From Stratiformator vulcanicus (lineage in GTDB: Bacteria > Planctomycetota > Planctomycetia > Planctomycetales > Planctomycetaceae): a DNA stretch of 64,000 nt. Shown here one piece after another: positions 28,017 to 37,495 of this stretch (within the stretch, counting starts at the first letter, position 1; the number at the start of each line of letters is the position of its first letter). Both the position numbers and the translations under genes were made by a program. The stretch is taken from NCBI RefSeq assembly GCF_007744515.1, contig NZ_CP036268.1:820482-884481 (forward strand), in the 5' to 3' direction. The notes below the pieces were generated by a model. The model searched no databases, had not been told where the DNA came from, and saw nothing but the letters and a program-made list of their open reading frames with translations.

Positions 28017-29138
28017 ATGCCTTCCGCCCCCGCCCCCGTTCGCGTTGCCGTCGTCGGACTCGGCTTTGGAGCCGAGTTTCTGCCGATTTATCAGAAGCAC
28101 CCGCAGGCCGAGGTCCGGGCGATTTCCCGGCGTAACGAAGCGGAGCTCCATAAGATCGGCGACGCATTCGGGATCGAGAATCGCTACACCGAATACGAGC
28201 AGGTGCTGGCCGACCCGGAAGTCGACTTCGTCCACATCAACTCGCCGATTCCCGATCACGGTTGGATGTCGATCGAGGCGCTCAAAGCTGGCAAGCACGT
28301 GATGTGTACCGTGCCGATGGCGACCACGATCGAAGAGTGCGAGCAGATCGCCAAACTCGTCGACGAAACGGGACTCAAATACATGATGGCGGAGACGGTC
28401 GTCTACAGCCGCGAGTTTCTGTTCATTCGGGAAATGCTCAAAAGCGGCGAACTCGGCGACGTGCAGTACATGCAGGCCTCCCACCCGCAGGACATGGAGG
28501 GCTGGCCGGAATATTGGGAGCGAATGATCCCAATGCACTACGCCACGCACGTCGTCAGCCCGGTGCTGGGCTTGCTCGACAAGCGAGCCGAGTACGTGTC
28601 GTGCTTCGGCTCCGGGGTCGTCAACGCCGACATTGCCGAGAAGTCAGGTAATAAATTCGCCGTAGAGTCGTGTCATATTAAGATTAGAGGCTCCGACGTC
28701 GCCGCGCATATCTGGCGGTTCCTGTTCGACACGGCCCGGCAATATCGCGAGAGCTTCGACGTCTACGGCACAAAGAAGAGTTTTGAATGGCCGCTCATTG
28801 AAGGCGAAGACCCGGTCATTCACACGGCCAAGCAGCCGGAGGCAATGATCCCCGAACGAGTGAAGGTGACCGATTTCGCCCACTTGTTGCCGGAAGAGAT
28901 ACGCGAGTTTACGCAGCAGGTCGCCGATCAAGAGCACCTTTCCTTTATTCAGGGAGCCGGCCACGGCGGCTCGCACCCACACATGGTCCACGAATTCGTG
29001 TCGTCACTCGTTGACAATCGCGATCCGTGGCCGAACGCGCGGACCAGCGCGAATTGGACCTGCGTCGGAATTTGTGCCCATCAATCAGCAGTCGAAGGGG
29101 GCAAAATCGTCCCCCTTCCTGAATTCACAATAAAATAA
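28017..29138 (+). CDS. Gfo/Idh/MocA family oxidoreductase
   Basis: A 373-residue NAD(P)-dependent oxidoreductase. The Rossmann motif VAVVGLGFGAEFLPIY is at the N-terminus and the conserved lysine lies in the motif GKHVMCTVPMA (the usual EKP is replaced by TVP). MHYATHVVSPVLGL is the C-terminal domain. The family oxidises or reduces sugars, inositols and related polyols. No Tat signal is seen, so it acts in the cytoplasm. It is divergent from the XylR-like gene and upstream of the giant dehydrogenase, which carries a DUF1080 domain, so a role in 3-keto-sugar metabolism is plausible. Confidence 0.9.
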   Translation: MPSAPAPVRVAVVGLGFGAEFLPIYQKHPQAEVRAISRRNEAELHKIGDAFGIENRYTEYEQVLADPEVDFVHINSPIPDHGWMSIEALKAGKHVMCTVPMATTIEECEQIAKLVDETGLKYMMAETVVYSREFLFIREMLKSGELGDVQYMQASHPQDMEGWPEYWERMIPMHYATHVVSPVLGLLDKRAEYVSCFGSGVVNADIAEKSGNKFAVESCHIKIRGSDVAAHIWRFLFDTARQYRESFDVYGTKKSFEWPLIEGEDPVIHTAKQPEAMIPERVKVTDFAHLLPEEIREFTQQVADQEHLSFIQGAGHGGSHPHMVHEFVSSLVDNRDPWPNARTSANWTCVGICAHQSAVEGGKIVPLPEFTIK

Positions 29139-29148
29139 TTTGTTCTTC

Positions 29149-29198
29149 TGTTTAGCCGCGACCGATAGGGAGCGCTCCCTATCGGTCGCGGCTAAACA
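29149..29198. repeat. Perfect 50 bp palindrome (R2 pair)
   Basis: Every base from 29149 pairs with its partner to 29198, with the centre between 29173 and 29174 and no loop. Each arm contains the R2 element AGCCGCGACCGATAGGGAGC seen singly at 825 and 1805. It lies 11 bp after the oxidoreductase stop and 48 bp before the next start. It could terminate transcription or be a REP-type mobile unit. Confidence 0.85.
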
Positions 29199-29245
29199 AA
29201 CCAAACAATAATCTTTCACCACCCTCCATGACCGAGGACCGGTTC

Positions 29246-32200
29246 ATGTCCCTTCGCTCTGTCGCCTGCTTGGCTTCCCTACTAATTGCCGGGGCGTGTT
29301 CGGCTGAGAACGTCGATTACGACACGATTCAGCTCTCCGACGAATTCTACGGCGAAGGAGCAGCCTTTGCCGATTTCGACGGCGACGGGCACGTCGATAT
29401 CGCCAGCGGGCCGTACATCTATTACGGCCCTGATTGGAAATCCAACGTTGTCGAAGTTTACGAACCGAAACCCTTCAATCCGAAGGGCTACTCGGATAAT
29501 TTCTTCGCCTTTGGGGACGATATTAATAGTGACGGAAAGCCCGATCTCTTAGTCATCGGATTTCCCGGCAAAGCAGCCTACTGGTTTGAAAACACAGGCC
29601 GCGACGGACACTGGCCCCGTCACCTTGTGCTCGAATCGGTCGATAACGAGTCCCCCACGTTCGCCGATATTAACGGCGACGGTACTAAAGAGCTGATCTG
29701 CGCTCACAACGGTTTTTATGGCTACGCGGCTCGCTCTGCTCAGCCGGAAGCCGCGTGGGAGTTTCGGCCGATCACTCCGCAGAAGAACATTCATAAGTTT
29801 ACCCACGGCCTGGGCGTGGGCGATGTCAGCGGTGACGGACGGCCTGATCTATTGGAAAAGAAGGGCTGGTGGGAACAACCCGCCTCAGGCACCGGTCGTT
29901 GGACGCTCCACCCCTATCAATTTACGAATCGCGGCGGCGCTCAGATGCATGCCTACGACTTCGATGGCGACGGGGACAATGACGTTCTGACCGGCATGCA
30001 CGCCCACGGCTACGGCCTCGCATGGTTCGAGCAGTTTAAAGAAAAGGGCGAAATTAAATTTCGCAAGCATCTCATCATGGGTGAGTCGGCCGACGAGCGC
30101 CCGTTCGAACTTTCCGTCTCTCAATTGCATGCGATTGAACTGGTTGACCTCGACGGCGACGGTTTGAAAGACGTCATCACCGGCAAACGCTGGTGGGCCC
30201 ATGGCGGCAAAGACATAGGAGCCGACGGGCCGGTGCTACTTGTCGCGATGCTGACCCGACGCTCGGACTTGGGAAAGGTCACCTTTGAGCCGAAGCAACT
30301 CGATGTTGGTTCCGGGGTCGGTGTGCAGGTGCAGGTCGGCGATGTGAACGACGATGACGTCCCCGATGTGGTCGTGGGCAGCAAAAAAGGCACCTTTGTG
30401 ACTATCAGCCAGACGAGCACCGTCGAATCGGCTCACGCCTTCGGGCGACCCGAGATGGTCGATCGAATCGTTGTCGACAAAGCCGCCGACCACATGTCGG
30501 TTCCGGAAGGGTTTCGGGTGCAACTCGCCGCCGCGGAACCCGATGTCCGGCAGCCGATTGCCATGGCACTTGATGATCGAGGACGGGTGTGGGTGGCAGA
30601 GGCTTATGAATACCCGCGCCGGGCGAAAGGCGACAAAGGCCGCGACCGCATTTTAATTTTCGAAGATACCGATCTCGACGGCACGCTCGACAAGCGAACG
30701 ATCTTCTATGAAGGCTTAAATCTCGTCAGCGGGCTTGAAGTCGGCTTCGGCGGAGTGTGGGTCGGAGCCGCGCCATATTTCATGTTCATCCCGGATGCGG
30801 ACGGCGACGACGTTCCCGATGGCGAGCCGGAGATTCTACTGGACGGCTGGGCCTGGCAGGATACGCACGAAACCTTAAACGCGTTCATTTGGGGACCCGA
30901 TGGCTGGCTCTACGGATGTCACGGCGTCTTTACGCATTCCAACGTCGGTAAGCCGGGGGCGGCCGATTCTGAACGTCAGCGGATCAACTGCGGCGTGTGG
31001 CGTTATCATCCGACGAAGCACGAGTTTGAAGTCTTCGCGCACGGCACCAGCAATCCATGGGGCGTCGATTTTAATGATCGCGGACACGCCTTCATTACGG
31101 CGTGCGTGATTCCGCACCTGTATCACGTCATTCAGGGGGCCCGATATCAGCGTCAGGCAGGCCAGCACTTCAATCCTTACACGTATGACGACATTAAGAC
31201 CATTGCGAAACATCGCCACTGGGATGGGACCAATCCGTGGCAGTCGTCGCGCCGAGGGGCCGACGAATTCGGAGGCGGACACGCCCACGCGGGGGCGATG
31301 CTCTATCTCGGCGGAGAATGGCCCGAAAAATACCGTAACAAGCTCCTGATGAACAACATCCACGGAGCGCGGCTGAATCAGGATCAATTGTCACGTGACG
31401 GCTCGGGTTATGTCGGCAACCGCTGCCCCGACTTCCTGTTCGCCAACGATAAGTCATCGCAGATTATTAACATGCGGTATGGACCCGACGGTCAGATGAC
31501 AATGATCGACTGGTACGATATTCAACAGTGCCACCGTGTTGATATCAGTCAGCACGACCGCGGCAACGGACGAATTTTCCGCGTGAGCTATGACAATGCG
31601 AAGCCGATTAAGATCGATTTGAAAGACAAGTCCGACCTCGAACTGGTCGAACTGCAACTCCATGAGAATGACTGGTTTGTCCGACACGCCCGGCGACTTT
31701 TGCAGGAGCGGGGCGGCAATCCGGAAGTTCATGAACGGCTCGAAGAGATTGCGCTCAATCACAATGACGTGACCCGCCGCCTGCGTGGGCTGTGGGCGTC
31801 GCACGTGACCGGGGGCTTGACCGACGAGATCGCCGAGCAGGCTCTTAATGACAGCGATCCGGCGGTTCGTGGTTGGGCGATCCAACTGTTGATGGAAGAC
31901 CGCCAATTGAGCGACGCGCAGCTCGACATATTTGTGCGAATGGCCAAAGAGGACGCGTCGCAGCTCGTACGTCTTTATCTGGCCTCGGCGGCCGGACGGA
32001 TGGATATGGAGCAGCGGGTTCCGCTTCTTTGGCAACTTGTGAAGCATTCCGAAGATGTCGGCGATCACAACCTGCCGCTGATGTACTGGTATGCCTTGGA
32101 ACCCGTGGCGGGGGCCGACCACGCGACCGGATTGGAAATTGCGGCCGGTTCGCCAATTCCGTTGCTATACGAATTCGCGGCGCGGCGGATCGCCGAGGGG

Positions 32201-33862
32201 CGTCAGGCAGAGTCGTTCGCTTTCCTCACCGGGCAAATACTTAAGACCGAAAATACCGGGCGGCGGAGAGATTTGCTCGATGCGATGCTGCTCGCATTAC
32301 GTGGCGTTCGAAGCTACGAGATGCCCCGCGATTGGGTGGCGGTCCGCGAGACGCTGCGCCGCAGCGGTGAGAAGACCCTGCAAACGCCCACGCGATCTCT
32401 CGCACTGCGGTTTGGCGACAAGCGAGTTATTGGGGAACTGCATCGCTTGGCGAAAGACTCAGGGGCACCGGATGACCGGCGACGGGAGGCTATTAAAGCA
32501 TTGCAAGCCGTTCGTGAACCGGGCCTGCCGCCTATTCTGTTCGAATTAGTCCAGAAGGGTGAGTTACGACCGGCCGCGTTAAGAGCACTTGCCGAATACG
32601 ACCGCGAAGAGACGCCGCAGGTGATTCTTAATTATTTTGCGGAGTTCGATCTCGAGTCGCGGCGGGCCGCCTATTCGACATTGGCATCGCGAGCCTCCTA
32701 TGCCCATCAATTGCTCGATGCCGCGGAAAATGGTGTGCTTAAAATAAGTGACATTCCGGCCGACATCGTTCGACAGATCACGAATTTGGGTGATAAGAAA
32801 CTTTCCGATCGCATCGCCTCGGTTTGGGGGTCGGTCCGGTCGACACCGAAGGAAAAGCAGGATCAAATCCGTCGTCTCACGCGTCAGCAGAACGCGGTTT
32901 ATTTTGAAAAGCCCGATCTCACGTTGGGCCGGGCGGTGTTTGTCGAAACTTGTGCGCAGTGTCACGAGCTTTTCGGCACCGGCGGCGATATCGGGCCGGG
33001 GATTACCGGGGCCAATCGGGGGAGCCTTGAGTACCTCCTGCACAACATTGTCGACCCGAGCGCCGTTATGGCTAAGCAGTACCGGCCGATCGTGGCGGTT
33101 GGGGTTGACGGTCGGGTGACGACCGGGTTGCCCGTCGATGAGACCGACGTCTCTCTCACCTTAAAAACCGTCGACGGCAAGGTGGTGCTCTCCAAAGACG
33201 AGCTGGAGTTCTGGAACCGCAGCGATCAATCAATGATGCCTGAGAATCAGCTCAAAAATAAGTCACCTGAAGAAGTGCGGTCGCTGCTGGCCTATCTGCA
33301 AAGCCTCAAGCAGGTGCCGATTAAGGCCACTCCAAAGGTTCTCCCGAAATTCTTCAACGGCGAGGATCTCACCGGCTGGATCGGTAACAAAGAATATTGG
33401 GCCGTTGAGGACGGCGAGATCGTCGGCCGAGCGCCGAAGATGAACCACCTAGAGTTCTTAACCAGCGAATTGACCTTCGGCGACTTCAAGTTGACGGTTG
33501 ACGTCAAGCTGGTCGAGAACAAAGGCAACAGCGGAATTCAATTTCGTTCCGAACGCCTTTCCAACACCGAGGTTCACGGCTATCAGGCCGACATCGGTGA
33601 GGGCTGGTGGGGAAAACTCTATGAAGAGGGCGGCCGTAAGCTGCTGTGGGAAAAGTCGGGTGAAGCCTTCGTGAAGCCTGGCGAATGGAACGAGTACACC
33701 ATCGAAGCCGTCGGCGACCGCGTTCGCACCTCGATTAATGGCCACGAGTGTGTCAACCTCGTCGATCCGGAGGGACGCAAGGAAGGCCAGATCGCATTGC
33801 AGCTCCACGTCAGCGGCCCGACTCATGTGCGGTATAAGAATTTTCGGATTGAATTGAAATAG
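29246..33862 (+). CDS. PVC-type dehydrogenase/HEAT/cytochrome c/DUF1080
   Basis: A 1538-residue exported multidomain protein. Order: signal peptide (1-20); about seven FG-GAP/VCBS Ca-binding repeats such as DFDGDGHVD and DLDGDGLKD (30-390); a PVC-type membrane-bound dehydrogenase beta-propeller (about 410-790); HEAT-like repeats (about 800-1200); a cytochrome c module with CAQCH at Cys1236; and a C-terminal DUF1080 (3-keto-disaccharide hydrolase/LamG-like) domain from about 1365. The ATG at 29246 follows GAGG, while the ATG at 29228 lacks a site. The combination suggests periplasmic oxidation of glycans or sugar alcohols with electrons passed to heme, then cleavage of keto-glycosides. Substrate unknown. 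Confidence 0.88.
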   Translation: MSLRSVACLASLLIAGACSAENVDYDTIQLSDEFYGEGAAFADFDGDGHVDIASGPYIYYGPDWKSNVVEVYEPKPFNPKGYSDNFFAFGDDINSDGKPDLLVIGFPGKAAYWFENTGRDGHWPRHLVLESVDNESPTFADINGDGTKELICAHNGFYGYAARSAQPEAAWEFRPITPQKNIHKFTHGLGVGDVSGDGRPDLLEKKGWWEQPASGTGRWTLHPYQFTNRGGAQMHAYDFDGDGDNDVLTGMHAHGYGLAWFEQFKEKGEIKFRKHLIMGESADERPFELSVSQLHAIELVDLDGDGLKDVITGKRWWAHGGKDIGADGPVLLVAMLTRRSDLGKVTFEPKQLDVGSGVGVQVQVGDVNDDDVPDVVVGSKKGTFVTISQTSTVESAHAFGRPEMVDRIVVDKAADHMSVPEGFRVQLAAAEPDVRQPIAMALDDRGRVWVAEAYEYPRRAKGDKGRDRILIFEDTDLDGTLDKRTIFYEGLNLVSGLEVGFGGVWVGAAPYFMFIPDADGDDVPDGEPEILLDGWAWQDTHETLNAFIWGPDGWLYGCHGVFTHSNVGKPGAADSERQRINCGVWRYHPTKHEFEVFAHGTSNPWGVDFNDRGHAFITACVIPHLYHVIQGARYQRQAGQHFNPYTYDDIKTIAKHRHWDGTNPWQSSRRGADEFGGGHAHAGAMLYLGGEWPEKYRNKLLMNNIHGARLNQDQLSRDGSGYVGNRCPDFLFANDKSSQIINMRYGPDGQMTMIDWYDIQQCHRVDISQHDRGNGRIFRVSYDNAKPIKIDLKDKSDLELVELQLHENDWFVRHARRLLQERGGNPEVHERLEEIALNHNDVTRRLRGLWASHVTGGLTDEIAEQALNDSDPAVRGWAIQLLMEDRQLSDAQLDIFVRMAKEDASQLVRLYLASAAGRMDMEQRVPLLWQLVKHSEDVGDHNLPLMYWYALEPVAGADHATGLEIAAGSPIPLLYEFAARRIAEGRQAESFAFLTGQILKTENTGRRRDLLDAMLLALRGVRSYEMPRDWVAVRETLRRSGEKTLQTPTRSLALRFGDKRVIGELHRLAKDSGAPDDRRREAIKALQAVREPGLPPILFELVQKGELRPAALRALAEYDREETPQVILNYFAEFDLESRRAAYSTLASRASYAHQLLDAAENGVLKISDIPADIVRQITNLGDKKLSDRIASVWGSVRSTPKEKQDQIRRLTRQQNAVYFEKPDLTLGRAVFVETCAQCHELFGTGGDIGPGITGANRGSLEYLLHNIVDPSAVMAKQYRPIVAVGVDGRVTTGLPVDETDVSLTLKTVDGKVVLSKDELEFWNRSDQSMMPENQLKNKSPEEVRSLLAYLQSLKQVPIKATPKVLPKFFNGEDLTGWIGNKEYWAVEDGEIVGRAPKMNHLEFLTSELTFGDFKLTVDVKLVENKGNSGIQFRSERLSNTEVHGYQADIGEGWWGKLYEEGGRKLLWEKSGEAFVKPGEWNEYTIEAVGDRVRTSINGHECVNLVDPEGRKEGQIALQLHVSGPTHVRYKNFRIELK

Positions 33863-33901
33863 GTTGCAGGTCGACAGTCGCATTCGATGGGGGCCTGGTT
33901 A

Positions 33902-33927
33902 ATCCGCTTACTTCGTGCGCGGCTTGT
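33902..33927 (+). repeat. R1 dispersed repeat, copy 5
   Basis: ATCCGCTTACTTCGTGCGCG followed by GCTTGT, a consensus copy 40 bp after the giant dehydrogenase stop. Confidence 0.75.
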
Positions 33928-33969
33928 TTGTCGTTTTGACACCCTCGACTCTTAAACGCAATAGAAATA

Positions 33970-34002
33970 AAGAAGCCCGCCGGGATCAGCGGCGGGCTTC
34001 TT
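33970..34002. terminator. Bidirectional rho-independent terminator
   Basis: GAAGCCCGCCG (33972-33982) pairs perfectly with CGGCGGGCTTC (33990-34000) over a seven-base loop, with A-rich sequence on the left and TT on the right. It sits between convergent genes ending at 33862 and 34068. Confidence 0.8.
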
Positions 34003-34067
34003 CAATCGGCAGGCATTGAGGATCAGGACACCCAGCCGACTCACTTAGCTACTGCATTCCTTTTCGA

Positions 34068-35486
34068 TTATTTTGTGGCCGTGTCGCTGCTGACTTCGGC
34101 GGCGATGGCGTGGTCACGTTGCTGCAGGATGACCCGGGCGGCCTGTCGGACTTCTTGCACGCTAAGCCGTTGCAGGTTGGCCATGTCGGCCAGCGGGGCG
34201 ATGACGCGGTAGGCCCGGGTGATTGCCGGTTCGAGCATTGCCAGTTCGATCAGGTCGCGGCGGAAGCCGTTCATCATCGAAAGGTGGCGGCCCATCTCTT
34301 CGCTCAGGTCGGAAAGGATTTCGACCGATTCGACGGCGTTGGCGATGTCGTCGGAGCGATCGGCCAGCCGGTCGATCACGTTGTCGGCGTCCGTCAGGTT
34401 CTCGGCGGCAATCTTCGTCGCCCAGGCTCCGCGGTTGACACGATTTCGCAGCGAGACGAGCCCGTCGAGGTGATCGTCGGCGGCCGAGGTCGCCCCCTGT
34501 TCTTCCCCGCCGGCCAGGCGATCCCGCAGGGCGATCAGCTCTTCGGCGTTGTGCCGGGCCACACCCACTTCGGTCGCCGCCTCGTTGACGGTCTCCTTAA
34601 GCAGCACGAGGTCGGTCGCCTTATCGAGCGACTCATGCACGTCGTCTTCCGCGGCGATTTCCCGCTTGAGTCCGATGAGGGCATCGGCGGCCACGAACGC
34701 GTCTTGCACGTCGGTTCCCTCGAGGATGACGTCGTACTTGAGGTCGGCGAGGCGATCGAGGCTCTTGTCGGCCTCGGCGACGGTGCGACCGTGGGCGATC
34801 AGGCGGTCGTGCAGCCCGACCACTTGATCCATCCTCTTCGCGGCTGCGACGCCGGCTGACGACTCGGCGATCAATCGTCGCTGCATTCCGGCCATGCGGT
34901 TGAGCGACAGTTCCGCGAGCGCCTGCCGACCGCGGGCGGAGACCAACGCGTCCTGCATCTGCTCGATGCGATCAATCGAAGAGCGAGCTTCGTTGATCTG
35001 ATGCGCTGAATCGGCGATCCGCTCCTGGAGTTCGGCGGTGCGGTCGTACTCTGCTGCGGCGGCCTTCGTCACGATGCGGCCGGCGATGAGGTCGTCCTGC
35101 AATCCGGCGAGCAGGTCGACCGCCGCCAAGGCCTGAAACGATCGATCGCCTTCGGCTTCGACGTCCGCCCGAAACTGACGAATCGTCTCTAAAGCGTCAT
35201 TCGCGGCGTGCAATTCGCGCTGTTGCCCACGGATCGCGCTGAGCAGCGAGGCACCATGTTCGATCGATTCGGTTTCGTCGGCCAACGCGGCGACTTCGGC
35301 CCGCATTGCTGAGAGGTCCTTGCGGACCATTGACATCTCATCTTGCATCGGCCGGACGACGGTCAGGTAACCGGCGAACAACCCGGCGGTCAGGCCGACG
35401 CCGAGCAACGTCCAATTTTGGAAGTTGTCGCGGGTCATCGAGTCGTCTTCGGTCGTTCGTGTCTGCATCGAATTCTGAGGCTGCAC
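34068..35486 (-). CDS. Membrane-anchored 24-residue-repeat protein
   Basis: A 472-residue protein starting at GTG 35486, with GGAGGA eight bases upstream, a near-perfect ribosome-binding site; the ATG at 35468 is internal. One membrane helix (about 24-45) is followed by an almost wholly helical, acidic extracytoplasmic region. From residue 127 to about 345 I can align roughly nine consecutive repeats of 23-26 residues, mostly exactly 24, with the pattern GLxxxLIAxxxxVxxAxxxLDRL (examples VGLHDRLIAHGRTVAEADKS and AGMQRRLIAESSAGVAAAKR). I do not recognise a named family. It may be a periplasmic spacer or structural rod. It is a single gene, divergent from fbp. Confidence 0.75.
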   Translation of the reverse strand: MQPQNSMQTRTTEDDSMTRDNFQNWTLLGVGLTAGLFAGYLTVVRPMQDEMSMVRKDLSAMRAEVAALADETESIEHGASLLSAIRGQQRELHAANDALETIRQFRADVEAEGDRSFQALAAVDLLAGLQDDLIAGRIVTKAAAAEYDRTAELQERIADSAHQINEARSSIDRIEQMQDALVSARGRQALAELSLNRMAGMQRRLIAESSAGVAAAKRMDQVVGLHDRLIAHGRTVAEADKSLDRLADLKYDVILEGTDVQDAFVAADALIGLKREIAAEDDVHESLDKATDLVLLKETVNEAATEVGVARHNAEELIALRDRLAGGEEQGATSAADDHLDGLVSLRNRVNRGAWATKIAAENLTDADNVIDRLADRSDDIANAVESVEILSDLSEEMGRHLSMMNGFRRDLIELAMLEPAITRAYRVIAPLADMANLQRLSVQEVRQAARVILQQRDHAIAAEVSSDTATK

Positions 35487-35881
35487 TGGAGAATCCTCCG
35501 TTCGAGGGCGCGGTTCAGGGTTCGGCCCGCGTCACCATCACATTGATTCGGGTTTGGGCAGCCCGCGTATTCTCCGCAGACGCCTCACACTACCTGTTAT
35601 CGCCAGGCTGCGGGTTTCTGCTGAGTCAAAATAGAAGGTCTGGCGAAGTCCTGCGGGGCAGGGGTCGGGCGGTACGCATCATTGCTTCGCGCGCGAAATG
35701 TTTCTGGGAAGGGAATTCGAGATCCGCGACGGTGATTGGAACTTGGCGGTCTGGTAAATCCCTGTGATCCGCGGAGCATGTTGTGATAGCGCCGCTGCGA
35801 TTAGAGTCGTAATCTGATCCGTAACTTCCGACGGCTTGCCATTGCCTCGGGAGGGGAGCATTTCGAACAGGCGACGATCTC

Positions 35882-36934
35882 ATGTCTCAGAACACAACCA
35901 GTCCGAATTACCGTCCGGAATCGACGCCGCTGGCTGATCGCGGTTTTGTGACGGTGCAGCAGCACATTTTGAGTGAGCAGACCCGCTTCCCCGGGGCGTC
36001 GGGCGAATTCAGTTGGCTGCTGTCGGGAATCACGCTGGCGACGAAACTGATTGCCAACAAGGTGCGGCTGGCCGGGCTGAACGACATGACCGGGCGAGCC
36101 GGCGCGGTCAATGTGCAGGGCGAGCAGCAGCAGAAGCTCGACGTTTACGCCGACGGCGTACTCGCCGAGTGCCTCGCGTTTCGCGAGAGCATTGGGATGC
36201 TGGTTTCGGAGGAGTCCGAGCATCCGCTGGTGCTGCGGGAAGACGCGTCGAAGTCAAAATACGCGGTGGTCTTCGATCCGCTGGATGGGTCGTCAAATAT
36301 CGACGTCGGTGTCTCGGTCGGCACGACGTTCAGCGTGTTTCACAAGCCGGACGATCCCGCGACGGCGAATGACCCGGCCAAATGGGCGTTGCAGGCGGGC
36401 AGCAAACAGGTCGCCGCCGGTTACGTCGTGTACGGCTCCTCGACGATTCTCGTCTACAGCGTCGGCAACGGCGTGCATGGTTTCACGCTCGACCCGTCGA
36501 TCGGGGCGTTTCTGCTCAGTCACGAAAACATGCAGATGCCGCAGCAGGGCCGCTATTACTCAACGAACGAAGCCTATCGCGACCGCTTTCCGCCACATTA
36601 CGGCGAGTACATCGATATGCTCCGGCGGGGCGAACTCGGCTACAAGTATTCGTCGCGCTACATCGGCTCGCTTGTAGCCGACTTCCACCGCACGCTCCTC
36701 CGGGGCGGGGTGTTCCTTTATCCGCCGACGACCGAGCAGCCCGACGGCAAGCTGCGGCTGCTGTATGAAGCGAACACAATCGCCTTTCTCGCCGAGCAGG
36801 CCGGGGGCGTCGCACTGAGCGGAGACGAACGGACTGTCGATATCGTCCCGACCGACATCCACCAGCGCGTGCCGCTCGTCGTGGGCAGCAAGATGGAGAT
36901 GGACGCCTACCAACGGATGGCATCGGGCGGATGA
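35882..36934 (+). CDS. fbp: Class I fructose-1,6-bisphosphatase
   Basis: A 350-residue cytoplasmic enzyme that hydrolyses fructose-1,6-bisphosphate in gluconeogenesis, with Mg. The class I signature is clear: SEESE metal-site region near ESEHPLVLRED, FDPLDGSSNIDVGVSVGT, and the C-terminal YEANTIAFLAEQAGGVALSG. Length is normal for bacterial class I FBPase. The ATG at 35882 fits the family start. R1 repeats follow the stop. It forms no operon with its neighbours. Confidence 0.95.
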   Translation: MSQNTTSPNYRPESTPLADRGFVTVQQHILSEQTRFPGASGEFSWLLSGITLATKLIANKVRLAGLNDMTGRAGAVNVQGEQQQKLDVYADGVLAECLAFRESIGMLVSEESEHPLVLREDASKSKYAVVFDPLDGSSNIDVGVSVGTTFSVFHKPDDPATANDPAKWALQAGSKQVAAGYVVYGSSTILVYSVGNGVHGFTLDPSIGAFLLSHENMQMPQQGRYYSTNEAYRDRFPPHYGEYIDMLRRGELGYKYSSRYIGSLVADFHRTLLRGGVFLYPPTTEQPDGKLRLLYEANTIAFLAEQAGGVALSGDERTVDIVPTDIHQRVPLVVGSKMEMDAYQRMASGG

Positions 36935-36954
36935 ACCCGGCGCGTCATCACAGC

Positions 36955-36980
36955 ACAAGCCGCGCACAAAGTAAGCGGAT
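36955..36980 (-). repeat. R1 dispersed repeat, copy 6
   Basis: Reverse-orientation copy, with one change (ACAAAG for ACGAAG), 20 bp after the fbp stop; first of a tandem pair. Confidence 0.75.
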
Positions 36981-36990
36981 CATCCACGAC

Positions 36991-37016
36991 ACAAGCCGCG
37001 CACGAAGTAAGCGGAT
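36991..37016 (-). repeat. R1 dispersed repeat, copy 7
   Basis: Second member of the tandem pair, consensus sequence, starting 36 bp after the start of copy 6. Confidence 0.75.
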
Positions 37017-37219
37017 CGAACGCGCCTTGAAGTGGGCGTGCGTGCCCCGCACTACTTTCTTATCCGTCAATCACCGCGATTAAGACGTCTACCAACGCAT
37101 CTTCACGAGTCGTTTTCGTGTGATCGATCGATTCCGGGGGCGGCGAAAGCGCCGTCCCCGGCCACCCGCAATTTTCGCCCGCTTGTTTCATGTGAGGCAT
37201 CGACCATACTTCAACTGCC

Positions 37220-37495
37220 ATGACCGATTCCTCAACGATCGCCAAGCTCTTCGGCCGAGTCGTGGTCTTCGACCTTTCGTCCATGTTCGTGATTCTCGGC
37301 ACGCTGGTGGAAGCGGACGAACTTCATTTCAGCTTGCGCGATGCCGACGTGCATGACCTGCGCGACTCACCGACGAATCGGGAAAATTACGTGCGGGACG
37401 CGAAGTTGTACGGCATTAGTGCGAACCGCAAGCGGGTCCTCGTTCGGCGGGACGAGGTCGTGAGCTTTTCAGCGATTGACGATGTCCTCACCTGA
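37220..37495 (+). CDS. Conserved hypothetical small protein
   Basis: A 91-residue soluble protein with a beta-rich pattern (VVVFDLSSMFVILGTLVEAD, FSLRDADVHDLRDS, NRKRVLVRRDEVVSF). I recall similar short proteins in other Planctomycetota, but without known function; it looks like a small beta-barrel. The start of the downstream DMT gene overlaps its last codons, so the two are co-translated. Confidence 0.65.
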   Translation: MTDSSTIAKLFGRVVVFDLSSMFVILGTLVEADELHFSLRDADVHDLRDSPTNRENYVRDAKLYGISANRKRVLVRRDEVVSFSAIDDVLT

